From NCBI GenBank assembly GCA_002700305.1, contig PACZ01000044.1, forward strand, positions 51,956 through 115,955: a stretch of DNA of 64,000 nt, in the 5' to 3' direction. The stretch is from Hyphomonas sp. GTDB taxonomy: Bacteria > Pseudomonadota > Alphaproteobacteria > Caulobacterales > Hyphomonadaceae. The translations under genes and the position numbers were made by a program. Below the pieces are notes generated by a model. It was not told the DNA's origin, ran no database searches, and saw nothing but the letters and a program-made list of their open reading frames with translations. Below, piece after piece: positions 1 to 7,810 of this stretch (within the stretch, counting starts at the first letter, position 1; every line of letters begins with the position of its first letter).

Positions 1-13
1 AGGCAAAGACAAG

Positions 14-44
14 CGCCCGGTCCCGATAACGGACCGGGCGTTTT
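14..44 (+). terminator. Rho-independent terminator of a gene left of the window
   Basis: A perfect 10-bp inverted repeat (CGCCCGGTCC at 14-23 and GGACCGGGCG at 31-40) with a 7-nt loop is followed by TTTT. This is an intrinsic terminator for a plus-strand gene that ends before the window. It insulates the iron-regulated receptor downstream. Confidence 0.85.
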
Positions 45-68
45 CCGTTCTGGTTGCGCAAAAACCAC

Positions 69-101
69 AAATGCAAATGCGTGTGAGAATTATTTGCATT
101 T
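69..101. repeat. 10-bp inverted repeat in the receptor promoter
   Basis: AAATGCAAAT at 69-78 and its exact reverse complement ATTTGCATTT at 92-101 are separated by 13 bp. The right arm overlaps the end of Fur-like box 1. It may be an extended operator or the site of a second regulator. A terminator is unlikely because the arms are AT-rich and no T tract follows. Confidence 0.6.
84..98 (+). promoter_or_regulatory. Fur-like box 1 upstream of the TonB receptor
   Basis: TGAGAATTATTTGCA resembles half of an alphaproteobacterial Fur/iron-responsive operator. It lies about 77 bp upstream of the receptor start. The same motif, differing at three positions, occurs at 63981-63995 ahead of the ferric iron ABC transporter, and a third copy in opposite orientation lies at 107-121. 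Fur control is inferred from motif similarity and from the iron-uptake genes it precedes. Confidence 0.65.
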
Positions 102-106
102 CTACT

Positions 107-121
107 TGCGATTCATTCTCA
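107..121 (-). promoter_or_regulatory. Fur-like box 2 upstream of the TonB receptor
   Basis: TGCGATTCATTCTCA reads TGAGAATGAATCGCA on the minus strand and fits the consensus TGAGAATNAWTYGCA shared with 84-98 and 63981-63995. The two boxes face each other 8 bp apart, which suggests cooperative binding of two repressor dimers over the promoter. Confidence 0.6.
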
Positions 122-174
122 TTTTCATTAGGCCGTCTCCTCAGACCGCAAAAGCGGTTCTCAGGGAGAGATAT

Positions 175-2394
175 ATGAGAAAAGCCATTCGCAAGCCGCG
201 GAGCCTCCGCGCCCAGGTCGGCATGTATGCGGCGGTTGCCGTCGCCGCCACCACCCCCGCGTTCGCAGACGAGTCCGACGAGCCGGAACTTCGTAACGAG
301 ACAATCACCGTGACCGACGTCACGGCTGACACCAACCCATATGGCGACCCGGATGCGCCCTATCGCGCCATCCGCTCTGCCAGCGGTCTCTTCACCGAAG
401 ACCTGCTGGATACGCCGAAAACTATCACCGTCATCACCGACGAAACGCTGCACGACCTCGGCGCCAAATCCTTCCGCGACCTGTTCCGCGCCCAGCCCGG
501 CATCACGCTGGGCACCGGCGAGGGCGGCAATGCCTTTGGCGACCGGATCTTCATCCGCGGCTTCGATGCCCGGAACGACGTCTATGTCGACGGCATCCGC
601 GATCCGGGCGTCGGCTCGCGCGAGACCTTTGCCGTCCAGCAGATCGAAGTGCTGAAAGGCCCGTCCTCGGCCTTTGGCGGCCGCGGCACGACCGGCGGCG
701 CCGTCAGCCTCGTCTCCAAGAAGCCGGGTGAGGGCAATTGGGGCGACGTGGAATTCACCCTCGGTTCCGATGCGACCCGCCGGGCCACCCTCGACGTGAA
801 CCATGAGGTCACCGACACATTCACCGTGCGCCTGAACGCCATGACGCATGATTCCGAAGTCGCCGGCCGGGACAATGTGTTCAGTGACCGCTGGGGCCTC
901 GCCGCAGCGGCCGAGTGGACGCCAACCGATGCGCTGACGCTGGGCTTCGACTACTACCATCTTTCCACCGACTATATGCCCGACTGGGGCCATCCCTACG
1001 ACATCGACAACAATCGCCCGTTCGCGGTGAACCGGGACAATTTCTACGGCGTCCTGTCCCGTGACTTCGGTGAGACCTTTGCCGACGTCTACACCGCCAA
1101 CGCAAACTGGGTGATCTCCGACACCGTCGAATTCGATTCCATCCTGCGCTACGGCCAGAGCAAGAATGCCTACACGGCCTCGGCCCCGGAACGCCCGGAC
1201 CCAGTCGCCCGGACGGTCAGCGCAAATGGCAAGCGCCGCGATGCGGTCACCGACTACTGGACGAACCAGAGCCGCTTCACCTTCCGCTTCGACACAGGTA
1301 CGATCGGCCACACGCTGGTCACCGGCATCGAACTGTCGCGGGAGGAAACGCTGAATCGCCAGCGTGTCTTCACCGAGTGCGCCGAACTGCCCTGCACCGG
1401 CGCGACCTCCAACCCGCTGCTGAACCTCGACCGCCCGGACAATTCCATTCCGTGGGGTAACGATACCGAAGTGACCGGCCGGCCGGTCATCAAGACGGAA
1501 ACGGCGGCGCTCTATGCCCTCGACACGCTGAATTTCAGCCCGCAATGGGAAGCCTTCATCGGTGTCCGCGCCGATTCCTACTCCGCCGATGTCACTGGCC
1601 TGATCAATCGAGACGGAACGCCGGCTGCAGACCGCAGCTCCGACAGCGACTTCTTCAACTGGCATGCCGGCCTCGTCTACAAGCCGGTGGAGAATGCCTC
1701 CATCTATGCGAGCTATTCCTCCGCCTCGAACCCGCCCTGCGAACAGCTCGACGCCTTCGCGCTGGACTATGGCGGCTGTGACGACCGGATCACGACGATG
1801 GACCCGATCGACAACAATTCCTTCGAGCTCGGCGCCAAGTACAATCTCGGCGGCCATCTCGACCTGACCGCGGCGGTGTTCCAGATCACCCGCGACGGCG
1901 TGCCGATCTCGCTTGGCCGGGGCACGACAACACTCGGCGTTCAGGAACAGGAAGTCACCGGTGTGGAGTTCGGCATTGCCGGCAACATCACCGAGAACTG
2001 GAGCCTGTTCGGCGGCCTCACCCTGTTCGAGACCGAAGTCACTGACAGCACGATCCAGGACCAGATCGGCGAGATGTTCCCGAACGTCTCGGAAGAGAGC
2101 TTCACGCTGACCTCCCGCTATCAGATCACCGACCGCCTGCACCTTGGCGGCACGGCCGGGTACAACAGCGAGAAGTTCGGCGGCACGGTCGCGGCCAGCT
2201 CCACCTTTGTGCCGGACTATTGGCGCTTCGATGTCTTCGGCGGCTACCAGCTGACCGACAATATGGAAGTGACCTTCAACGTGCTGAACGCGACCGACGA
2301 GCTCTATTATGACGCGCTCTACCGGTCCGGCACGCCGTTCTCCTATGTTGCGCCGGGCCGCTCGGCCCTTGTGACACTGGACATCGACTTCTGA
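175..2394 (+). CDS. TonB-dependent siderophore receptor (catecholate/Fiu-like)
   Basis: Outer-membrane gated porin for import of ferric siderophores, powered by TonB-ExbBD. The ATG at 175 follows a CAGGGAGAG ribosome site and gives a clear signal peptide (Arg/Lys-rich start, hydrophobic core, cleavage after AFA near residue 31). A plug domain follows at about residues 75-185, with the IFIRGF, VDGIRD and IEVLKGP motifs of the siderophore-receptor family. The remainder is a 22-strand-type barrel ending in the typical terminal Phe (VTLDIDF). Total 739 aa, normal for the family. Fur-like boxes precede it and a piuC-type gene follows, the same pairing as fiu-ybiX in E. coli and piuA-piuC in Pseudomonas. 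A catecholate substrate is inferred from that pairing. Confidence 0.93.
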   Translation: MRKAIRKPRSLRAQVGMYAAVAVAATTPAFADESDEPELRNETITVTDVTADTNPYGDPDAPYRAIRSASGLFTEDLLDTPKTITVITDETLHDLGAKSFRDLFRAQPGITLGTGEGGNAFGDRIFIRGFDARNDVYVDGIRDPGVGSRETFAVQQIEVLKGPSSAFGGRGTTGGAVSLVSKKPGEGNWGDVEFTLGSDATRRATLDVNHEVTDTFTVRLNAMTHDSEVAGRDNVFSDRWGLAAAAEWTPTDALTLGFDYYHLSTDYMPDWGHPYDIDNNRPFAVNRDNFYGVLSRDFGETFADVYTANANWVISDTVEFDSILRYGQSKNAYTASAPERPDPVARTVSANGKRRDAVTDYWTNQSRFTFRFDTGTIGHTLVTGIELSREETLNRQRVFTECAELPCTGATSNPLLNLDRPDNSIPWGNDTEVTGRPVIKTETAALYALDTLNFSPQWEAFIGVRADSYSADVTGLINRDGTPAADRSSDSDFFNWHAGLVYKPVENASIYASYSSASNPPCEQLDAFALDYGGCDDRITTMDPIDNNSFELGAKYNLGGHLDLTAAVFQITRDGVPISLGRGTTTLGVQEQEVTGVEFGIAGNITENWSLFGGLTLFETEVTDSTIQDQIGEMFPNVSEESFTLTSRYQITDRLHLGGTAGYNSEKFGGTVAASSTFVPDYWRFDVFGGYQLTDNMEVTFNVLNATDELYYDALYRSGTPFSYVAPGRSALVTLDIDF

Positions 2395-2408
2395 TCATCC
2401 GAAAGAGG

Positions 2409-2430
2409 GGCGGCCCTTCGCGGGGCCGCC
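2409..2430 (+). terminator. Hairpin between receptor and piuC
   Basis: GGCGGCCC (2409-2416) pairs with GGGCCGCC (2423-2430) around a TTCG-type loop, 15 bp after the receptor stop. The tail is only weakly T-rich. It may be a leaky terminator or an mRNA-stabilising 3' hairpin that lowers piuC expression relative to the receptor. Confidence 0.5.
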
Positions 2431-2455
2431 TTCATCCTGTTTGTAGAGCCCGCCC

Positions 2456-3142
2456 ATGCTGATCTGTATCCCGCAAGTCCTGACCAAAGCGCAGGTGAAA
2501 GACATCCGCCAGCTGATCGATGCGGCGGAGTGGGTGGACGGCCGCGTCACGGCGGGCGTCCAGTCGGCCGAGGCAAAGCGCAACACGCAGCTACCGGAAG
2601 ACAGCGAGGCGGCTCGCAAGGCGCAGCAGCTGGTGAGCATCGCCATCGGCAACAATCCCGTCTTCCTGGCGGCGGCGCTGCCGCAGAAAGTGTTTCCGCC
2701 CCTGTTCAACCGCTATGTCGTCGGCGACAGTTTCGGTGCCCATGTCGACAATGCGATCCGCTCGGTCAAGAACTCGCCGGAACGCATCCGGACCGATCTG
2801 TCCTGCACGCTGTTCCTGACCGAACCGGAAGATTATGACGGCGGCGAACTGGTGATCGAAACCCTGTTCGGCGCGCAGGAAGTGAAACTGGAAGCAGGCG
2901 ACCTCGTCCTTTATCCCGCCTCCAGCCTGCATTCCGTCAGCGAAATTACGCGGGGCGCGCGGATCTCATCCTTTTTCTGGCTGCAGAGCATGGTGCGTGA
3001 CGATGGCGAACGCACCCTGTTGTTCGATCTCGACCAGTCGATCCAGGCGCTGGTGGCGGAGCGAGGCCACAAGGACCCGGAAGTCATCCGCCTGACGGGC
3101 ATATATCACAACCTCATCCGCCGCTGGGCCGAAGGCGCCTAG
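2456..3142 (+). CDS. piuC: PKHD-type Fe(II)/2-oxoglutarate hydroxylase, PiuC family
   Basis: A 228-aa cytoplasmic dioxygenase of the PiuC/YbiX family, full length. The iron-binding triad is visible as H96 and D98 (AHVDN) and H159 (SSLHSVSE), with R169 (GARISSF) as the 2-oxoglutarate anchor. It starts 61 bp after the TonB receptor and shares its promoter region, so it is probably iron-repressed with it. The family accompanies siderophore receptors in many proteobacteria, but the substrate is not established. No start ambiguity: the ATG at 2456 fits the family N-terminus (MLICIPQVL). Confidence 0.92.
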   Translation: MLICIPQVLTKAQVKDIRQLIDAAEWVDGRVTAGVQSAEAKRNTQLPEDSEAARKAQQLVSIAIGNNPVFLAAALPQKVFPPLFNRYVVGDSFGAHVDNAIRSVKNSPERIRTDLSCTLFLTEPEDYDGGELVIETLFGAQEVKLEAGDLVLYPASSLHSVSEITRGARISSFFWLQSMVRDDGERTLLFDLDQSIQALVAERGHKDPEVIRLTGIYHNLIRRWAEGA

Positions 3143-3216
3143 GCACCGCCCAGCACGTGCGGCCGGAATGGCAGTCGCCATCCGGTGCATAAGGCTGAAT
3201 TCGGAGTTTGGTCAGG

Positions 3217-3597
3217 CTAGGGCGGACCGCGGACGTGCACAGCCGGAGCAGTCCGGACTATGCCATGATTATAGGTGACCATACCGGACTTTGCCGGATC
3301 ATGACGGACTTCGCCGGACATAGCGCGCACGCGGCCGCAAACCGAGACAGGCACATCGCTGCCAAGGTCAGGACGCTCCCATGCCGCGACGCGCGGGGCT
3401 TCATATGTATAGAGATCATCGGGTGGCGGGGCATCGGCCAGGCAGACGAGCCGGATATTGCCAAAGCAATCGACCGCCATCAGCGCTTCGCGCCCGGTGT
3501 GCGCATGCCAGCGGGCGACGCGCACCAGGTTCCACACCAGCCATGGCCAGAAGAGCGGCCAGACATGGTTGAAGTAGCGTTGAAGGTCAGGATGCAT
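3217..3597 (-). CDS. Hypothetical protein
   Basis: A 126-aa protein of unknown function. The first 90 residues look protein-like: an aromatic N-terminus (RYFNHVWPLFWPWLVWNLV) that could be one membrane-associated helix, then TGREALMAVDCFGNIRLVCLADAPPPDD and WERPDLGSDVPV. The last 35 residues are lower in quality and coincide with imperfect CGGACT-containing repeats in the DNA, so the 3' end may be degenerate or frameshifted. The opposite-strand reading frame over the same interval looks like an antisense shadow. Confidence 0.5.
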   Translation of the reverse strand: MHPDLQRYFNHVWPLFWPWLVWNLVRVARWHAHTGREALMAVDCFGNIRLVCLADAPPPDDLYTYEAPRVAAWERPDLGSDVPVSVCGRVRAMSGEVRHDPAKSGMVTYNHGIVRTAPAVHVRGPP

Positions 3598-3649
3598 GGC
3601 CTTTAAAATGGGGCCGCGCGCTATCAGACGAATTCAGATCATCTCCACG

Positions 3650-3753
3650 GTGTCATCCCGGAAACCGCGAGGCGTTTCTCCGGGACTCAGTCCTGCAACC
3701 GCCACGCCGCAACTGGATCCCGGACAAGTCCTGCGGGCTTTCCAGGATGACAT
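3650..3753. repeat. Palindromic intergenic repeat element
   Basis: An approximately 104-bp element bounded by TGTCATCC (3651-3658) and its complement GGATGACA (3745-3752). Inside are a second palindrome (TCCCGGAAAC...GTTTCTCCGGGA) and the phrase GGATCCCGGACAAGTCC. This GTCATCCCGGA...TCCGGGATGAC form is typical of dispersed noncoding repeats in alphaproteobacterial genomes. It lies in the gap ahead of the lipoprotein hydrolase and has no reading frame. Copy number elsewhere cannot be seen from this window. Confidence 0.6.
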
Positions 3754-3844
3754 GTCGAGGGTGGGGGACAGCGGGCGATCTTTCCCCGGCCGTCTTCCCC
3801 CTTTCCGTCTTCCCGCGTAAGGTTTGCGCCTCGGGAGGATCATC

Positions 3845-4774
3845 ATGAAACACGCATCATTTTTCGCCGCGCTGACGGGCGCCGCCCTGCTCGCCGCCTG
3901 TACCACAGCGCCGGATGAAACGCCGCTCGCCGCGCCGATGGCGCCAGAAGTGGAAGCGGAGGCGGAAACTGCCGCGCCGGCCTATGACGAAGCCTTCCCG
4001 CCCGCGATTGAGGAAATTTCCTTCGACAGCCATGGCGACCGGCTGAATGGCCTCGTCTATGTGGCCGAAGGCGAAGGCCCGCACCCGGCCGTGGTGCTGC
4101 TGCACGGTTTTCCGGGAAATGAGAAAAATCTCGACCTCGCGCAGGACATGCGCGCAGCCGGATGGAACGTGCTGTTCTTTCACTATCGCGGCGCCTGGGG
4201 CAGCGAGGGCGACTATACCCTGACCCATGTGATCGAGGATGTGGCCAGCGCGGCGGACTTCCTGCGCACCCATGCGGACCAGTACCGGACCAATCCGGAT
4301 CATATCGTGCTTGTGGGGCACTCCATGGGCGGTTTCGCCTCGCTTCAGGCCGCCGCGCGCGATGACGCGATCCGCTGCGCCGCCGGCATCGCCCCGGCAA
4401 ATGTCGGCGCGATGGCCGAGTTCTTCGAAGCGGACCCGCAGGCGAAAGCCGGCTTCATGGCCTATAGCGACAGCCTGCAGATGCTGCATGGCCTGACCGG
4501 CGAGAAGATCATGGCCGAGATCGAGGCCAACAAGGATTCGTTCGCTCTGCAGGGCCTCGCGCCGGACCTGGAAGGCAAGCGCATCCTCATCGTCGGCGGC
4601 GACAAGGACACCTCCGTTCCGGCCGATGCCATTATCCTGCCGCTGATCGCCGCCTATGAGGCAGACCCGGCCATCGACACGACGGGGGTCGTTCTCTCCG
4701 GCGACCACTCTTTCTCATGGTCGCGCGAAGAGCTGATCAGCACCGTGATCGACTGGGCAGAGGCCTGCCGCTAA
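3845..4774 (+). CDS. Alpha/beta hydrolase lipoprotein
   Basis: A 309-aa serine hydrolase of the dienelactone hydrolase/prolyl-oligopeptidase-like type. The ATG at 3845 follows GGGAGGATC and gives a lipoprotein signal with lipobox LAAC at C19. An Ala/Glu/Pro-rich linker (residues 22-50) precedes the hydrolase fold. The nucleophile elbow is GHSMGG (S160), the oxyanion-region motif is LLHGFPG (86-91), and the acid/base are probably D253 or D255 (GGDKD) and H288 (SGDHSFS). It is likely anchored at the periplasmic face of a membrane. Substrate unknown. Its stop overlaps the stop of the convergent gene by 4 bp. Confidence 0.85.
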   Translation: MKHASFFAALTGAALLAACTTAPDETPLAAPMAPEVEAEAETAAPAYDEAFPPAIEEISFDSHGDRLNGLVYVAEGEGPHPAVVLLHGFPGNEKNLDLAQDMRAAGWNVLFFHYRGAWGSEGDYTLTHVIEDVASAADFLRTHADQYRTNPDHIVLVGHSMGGFASLQAAARDDAIRCAAGIAPANVGAMAEFFEADPQAKAGFMAYSDSLQMLHGLTGEKIMAEIEANKDSFALQGLAPDLEGKRILIVGGDKDTSVPADAIILPLIAAYEADPAIDTTGVVLSGDHSFSWSREELISTVIDWAEACR

Positions 4775-5133
4775 GCGGCCGTCCACGCCATCGCTTCATC
4801 CTGTGAGGCCAGCGGGAACACCCGCATCTTGCCCGGAATGAGCGGCGCGAAGAAACGCATCGAATTGGCCAACCAGCCAATATCGGTGACCATGGCGATA
4901 CGCTCGAACGCGGTGTAGTGCGCCGTGCCGAAGACCGCATCGTCCAGCATGGCGTGGGCGGTGTAGGTTTCGAATTCGGGGCCAAACCGGATCAGGATGC
5001 GTGCCTTGCCATGTTCCTTGATGGCCGCATCGACGGCGGGAACGAGGATTGTCTTGTAATCGGAATCGGTGATCTCACCCTCGGCTTCGAAGGCGACGAT
5101 CCCGGGCGGGGCGGAAGGGATGCGCTTGAACAT
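4771..5133 (-). CDS. SpoIIAA/STAS-like domain protein
   Basis: A 120-aa cytoplasmic protein resembling the SpoIIAA-like (STAS/SEC14-fold) family. A beta strand with FEAEGEITDSDYKTILVPAVD at residues 14-35 is followed by helices and by RILIRFGPEF (45-54), and the C-terminus FPLASQDEAMAWTA is typical. Members are small single-domain proteins with no established reaction and may bind small hydrophobic ligands. It is convergent with the hydrolase and lies downstream of dnaJ on the same strand with a 72-bp gap, so it may be co-transcribed with dnaJ. Confidence 0.7.
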   Translation of the reverse strand: MFKRIPSAPPGIVAFEAEGEITDSDYKTILVPAVDAAIKEHGKARILIRFGPEFETYTAHAMLDDAVFGTAHYTAFERIAMVTDIGWLANSMRFFAPLIPGKMRVFPLASQDEAMAWTAA

Positions 5134-5205
5134 GGTCTTCAGATGGGCATGCCCTGCCCGTCAGGCAAATGAACTCGCGGCCATGTAAGACTGGTTTGGG
5201 AAAGC

Positions 5206-6363
5206 CTAGTTCGGGCGGTCTTCTTCGTGGTCGCCGTTCCAGAAGCGTTTGATGCGGCCGAGAAAGCCTTCGCTTTCCGGGTGGCAGTCGGCGCCGGAAC
5301 AGTCGCAGAATTCGCGCAGGATGTCTTTCTGGCGGGCCGTCAGGTTGCGCGGGGTTTCCACGAACATCTCGACAAACAGGTCACCGGTATGGCCGGACTG
5401 GCGGACCGACGGCATGCCCTTGCCGCGCAGGCGCAGCTTGCGGCCGGTCTGGGCGCCTTCCGGCACCACGACGCGGGCGCGGCCGCCATCGATGGTCGGG
5501 ATCTCGATCTCGCCGCCCAGCGCAGCCGTCACCATCGGCACCGGCGCGCGGCAGTAGAGGTTCGGCCCGTCGCGTTCGAAAATGTCATGCTCGACGACAT
5601 CGACGAAGATGTAGAGGTCGCCCTTGCCGCCGCCATTGGCCCCTGCTTCGCCTTCGCCCGCGAGGCGGATGCGCATGCCGCTTTCGACGCCGGCCGGGAT
5701 CTTTACGTTCAGCTTGCGCTCTTCGCGCACCTGGCCGGCCCCGCCGCAATCCTTGCACGGCTTCTTGATGGTCTTGCCCTTGCCGCCACAGCGCGGGCAG
5801 GTGCGTTCCATCGTGAAGAAGCCCTGCTGGGCGCGCACGCGGCCTGCGCCGCCGCACGTGTCGCAGGTTTCAGGCGTGGTGCCAGGTGCCGCGCCAGACC
5901 CTTCGCAGGTCGTGCAGTCGACGGCCTGGGGCACGTGAATGGTTTCGTCCTTGCCGGCGAACGCCTCGGCAAGAGTGATTTCGAGATCGTAGCGCAGGTC
6001 TGCGCCGCGCTGGGGGCCGCCGCGGCGACGGCCGCCGCCGAACCCGCCTGCGCCGAACACCTGGCTGAACAGGTCCTGGAAAATGTCTTCGGGGTGAACG
6101 CCGGCGCCGAACGGATTGCCGCCACCGCCCATGCCGTTCTCGAAGGCGCCATGGCCGAACTGGTCATAGGCGGCGCGCTTCTGCGCATCGGAAAGCACGG
6201 CATAGGCCTCGCCGACTTCCTTGAACTTGTCTTCGGCTTCCTTGTCGCCCGGATTCTGGTCCGGGTGGTATTTCATGGCCAGCTTGCGGTAGGCGGATTT
6301 CAGCGCCTTCTCATCGACATCGCGTGAGACGCCAAGAACCTCGTAATAATCGCGCTTGCTCAT
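5206..6363 (-). CDS. dnaJ: Chaperone DnaJ
   Basis: Hsp40 co-chaperone of DnaK, 385 aa, full length. Order of parts: J domain (residues 1-70, with HPD in KYHPDQNPG), Gly/Phe-rich linker (about 75-115), zinc domain with four CxxCxGxG repeats (CTTCEGSG, CDTCGGAG, CPRCGGKG, CKDCGGAG), then the two-part C-terminal substrate-binding domain. No dnaK lies in the adjacent 1 kb upstream, so dnaJ is not immediately behind dnaK here. Confidence 0.97.
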   Translation of the reverse strand: MSKRDYYEVLGVSRDVDEKALKSAYRKLAMKYHPDQNPGDKEAEDKFKEVGEAYAVLSDAQKRAAYDQFGHGAFENGMGGGGNPFGAGVHPEDIFQDLFSQVFGAGGFGGGRRRGGPQRGADLRYDLEITLAEAFAGKDETIHVPQAVDCTTCEGSGAAPGTTPETCDTCGGAGRVRAQQGFFTMERTCPRCGGKGKTIKKPCKDCGGAGQVREERKLNVKIPAGVESGMRIRLAGEGEAGANGGGKGDLYIFVDVVEHDIFERDGPNLYCRAPVPMVTAALGGEIEIPTIDGGRARVVVPEGAQTGRKLRLRGKGMPSVRQSGHTGDLFVEMFVETPRNLTARQKDILREFCDCSGADCHPESEGFLGRIKRFWNGDHEEDRPN

Positions 6364-6499
6364 GGATGAATGGCTCGCCGTTTCTCTCTAGTCCTGTGCC
6401 CTGACGCGTCATGTGGGGCGCGAATTACACACGTGCAAGGGAGGGATGCAGGCAGTTGACGTGGGGTTCCCCGCCAAATTGCCCGACCGATTGTCTGGA

Positions 6500-7810
6500 T
6501 CAGCTGGGCCCCGGGCCGAACTGGCTGGCACCCTTCTCGATCAGTTCTGCGCCGGTCGGGCGGATCTGCATCACGGCAAGGCCGCGCTCGCTGGTGCCGT
6601 CGAGGCGGAAACGGAACAGGCCGTTGACGCCGAAGAAGCCGTCGGGATTGGTCACACCATTGTATTTGAGGTTGTCCTCACCTGCGAGGCTCACGGCAAC
6701 GGCGGCTGCGTCATAGGCAACAGCGGCAAGGTCTGTCGGCGACTTGCCATAGATGCGGCGATAGGCTTCGCGGAAGGTGGTGAGGTTTTCCGGATCGGGC
6801 GCGGGATAGACGGCGCCGTCCAGTGTCGGTTCGCGCCAGACGGATTCATCGCTCCACAGGCTGGTGCCCATCAGGGTGACATGGGTCATGTCCACGCCAT
6901 TATAAGGCAGCAGCGGCGCGATGGAGAGCAGCTTCACGCCGCGCTCCGGGATCATCACGGCCACCTTGTTGCGCGGACGCGTCGCGATTTCGGATTTCAG
7001 GATGCCGGAGACGGACCGGGCCGCTTCCGTCGGGCCGGTCTCCGGCATGTAGAAGGCCGAGGTCAGCACCGTGCCGCCAACATTGAAGGCTTCCGTGCGC
7101 AGGGCCGTCTCGATCTGGCGGCCATAGGCGGTCTGCGGGCCAAGGAAGACGAAACTGTAAATGCCCTGCCCGGCGGCATACTGCACCATCCGGCGGACTT
7201 CTTCCTCTGGCGAGATGGATGCGAGATAGGCCCCGCCGCCCGCCGCGCTGCGGTCGTTCGAGAAAGCGATGACGGGGATATTCTTGTCCTGCGCGCGCTC
7301 GGTGATGGCTTTCACATTGGCGCCGAACAGCGGGCCAAGCACGACATTGGCCTTCTCCTGCACCGCCTCATCCATGCGGGCTTCGGTGACGGATGTCTTG
7401 CCGGCGGTGTCCTTCGGGATGATCAGGAAGTCATCCCCGGCATACTGGAACAGGGCCAGTTCGATCCCGGCCAGCATGCTCTCGGCCTCGGCGCGGACCT
7501 GCGCGTTCGGGTGCGAGAAGGGCAGCAGCACGGCGGCGCGCTTGATCTCGCGCCCTTCCATGAAGGCCGGTGTCAGGCCGCCATCGCCGCGCACCTGGGT
7601 CAGGTCTTCCGGCTCTCCAAGGTCGGTGACGTCGACGCCCTCTTCCGGCTGGTCGACCGGGCCGGTAATGGGCTCAACCCGTGGGGTACCGGTGCCGATC
7701 TGGACTGGCGGACGCGCCGGTGCGCTGGCACAGGCGGTGGCGAACAGGAAACCTATGAGAAGAAAGCTTGGCGCTTTAATCGTCCTGAGCAATGGTTGCA
7801 GCAATGTCAT
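6500..7810 (-). CDS. LpoA-like penicillin-binding protein activator lipoprotein
   Basis: An outer-membrane lipoprotein related to the C-terminal, periplasmic-binding-protein-like domain of LpoA (ABC leucine-binding fold). The N-terminus is a lipoprotein signal ending LFATAC, followed by a Pro-rich linker. Fold motifs include AAVLLPFSHPNAQVRAEAE, NVVLGPLFGANVKAITERA and FVFLGPQTAYGRQIE. Its proposed role is to stimulate class A PBPs; one is encoded at 16626-18629. The start is uncertain: in-frame ATGs at 7834, 7822 and 7810 and a TTG at 7801 all lie in a repeated TTCAGGAGATG stretch. The 5' end overlaps that of divergent rsmI. Confidence 0.82.
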   Translation of the reverse strand: MTLLQPLLRTIKAPSFLLIGFLFATACASAPARPPVQIGTGTPRVEPITGPVDQPEEGVDVTDLGEPEDLTQVRGDGGLTPAFMEGREIKRAAVLLPFSHPNAQVRAEAESMLAGIELALFQYAGDDFLIIPKDTAGKTSVTEARMDEAVQEKANVVLGPLFGANVKAITERAQDKNIPVIAFSNDRSAAGGGAYLASISPEEEVRRMVQYAAGQGIYSFVFLGPQTAYGRQIETALRTEAFNVGGTVLTSAFYMPETGPTEAARSVSGILKSEIATRPRNKVAVMIPERGVKLLSIAPLLPYNGVDMTHVTLMGTSLWSDESVWREPTLDGAVYPAPDPENLTTFREAYRRIYGKSPTDLAAVAYDAAAVAVSLAGEDNLKYNGVTNPDGFFGVNGLFRFRLDGTSERGLAVMQIRPTGAELIEKGASQFGPGPS

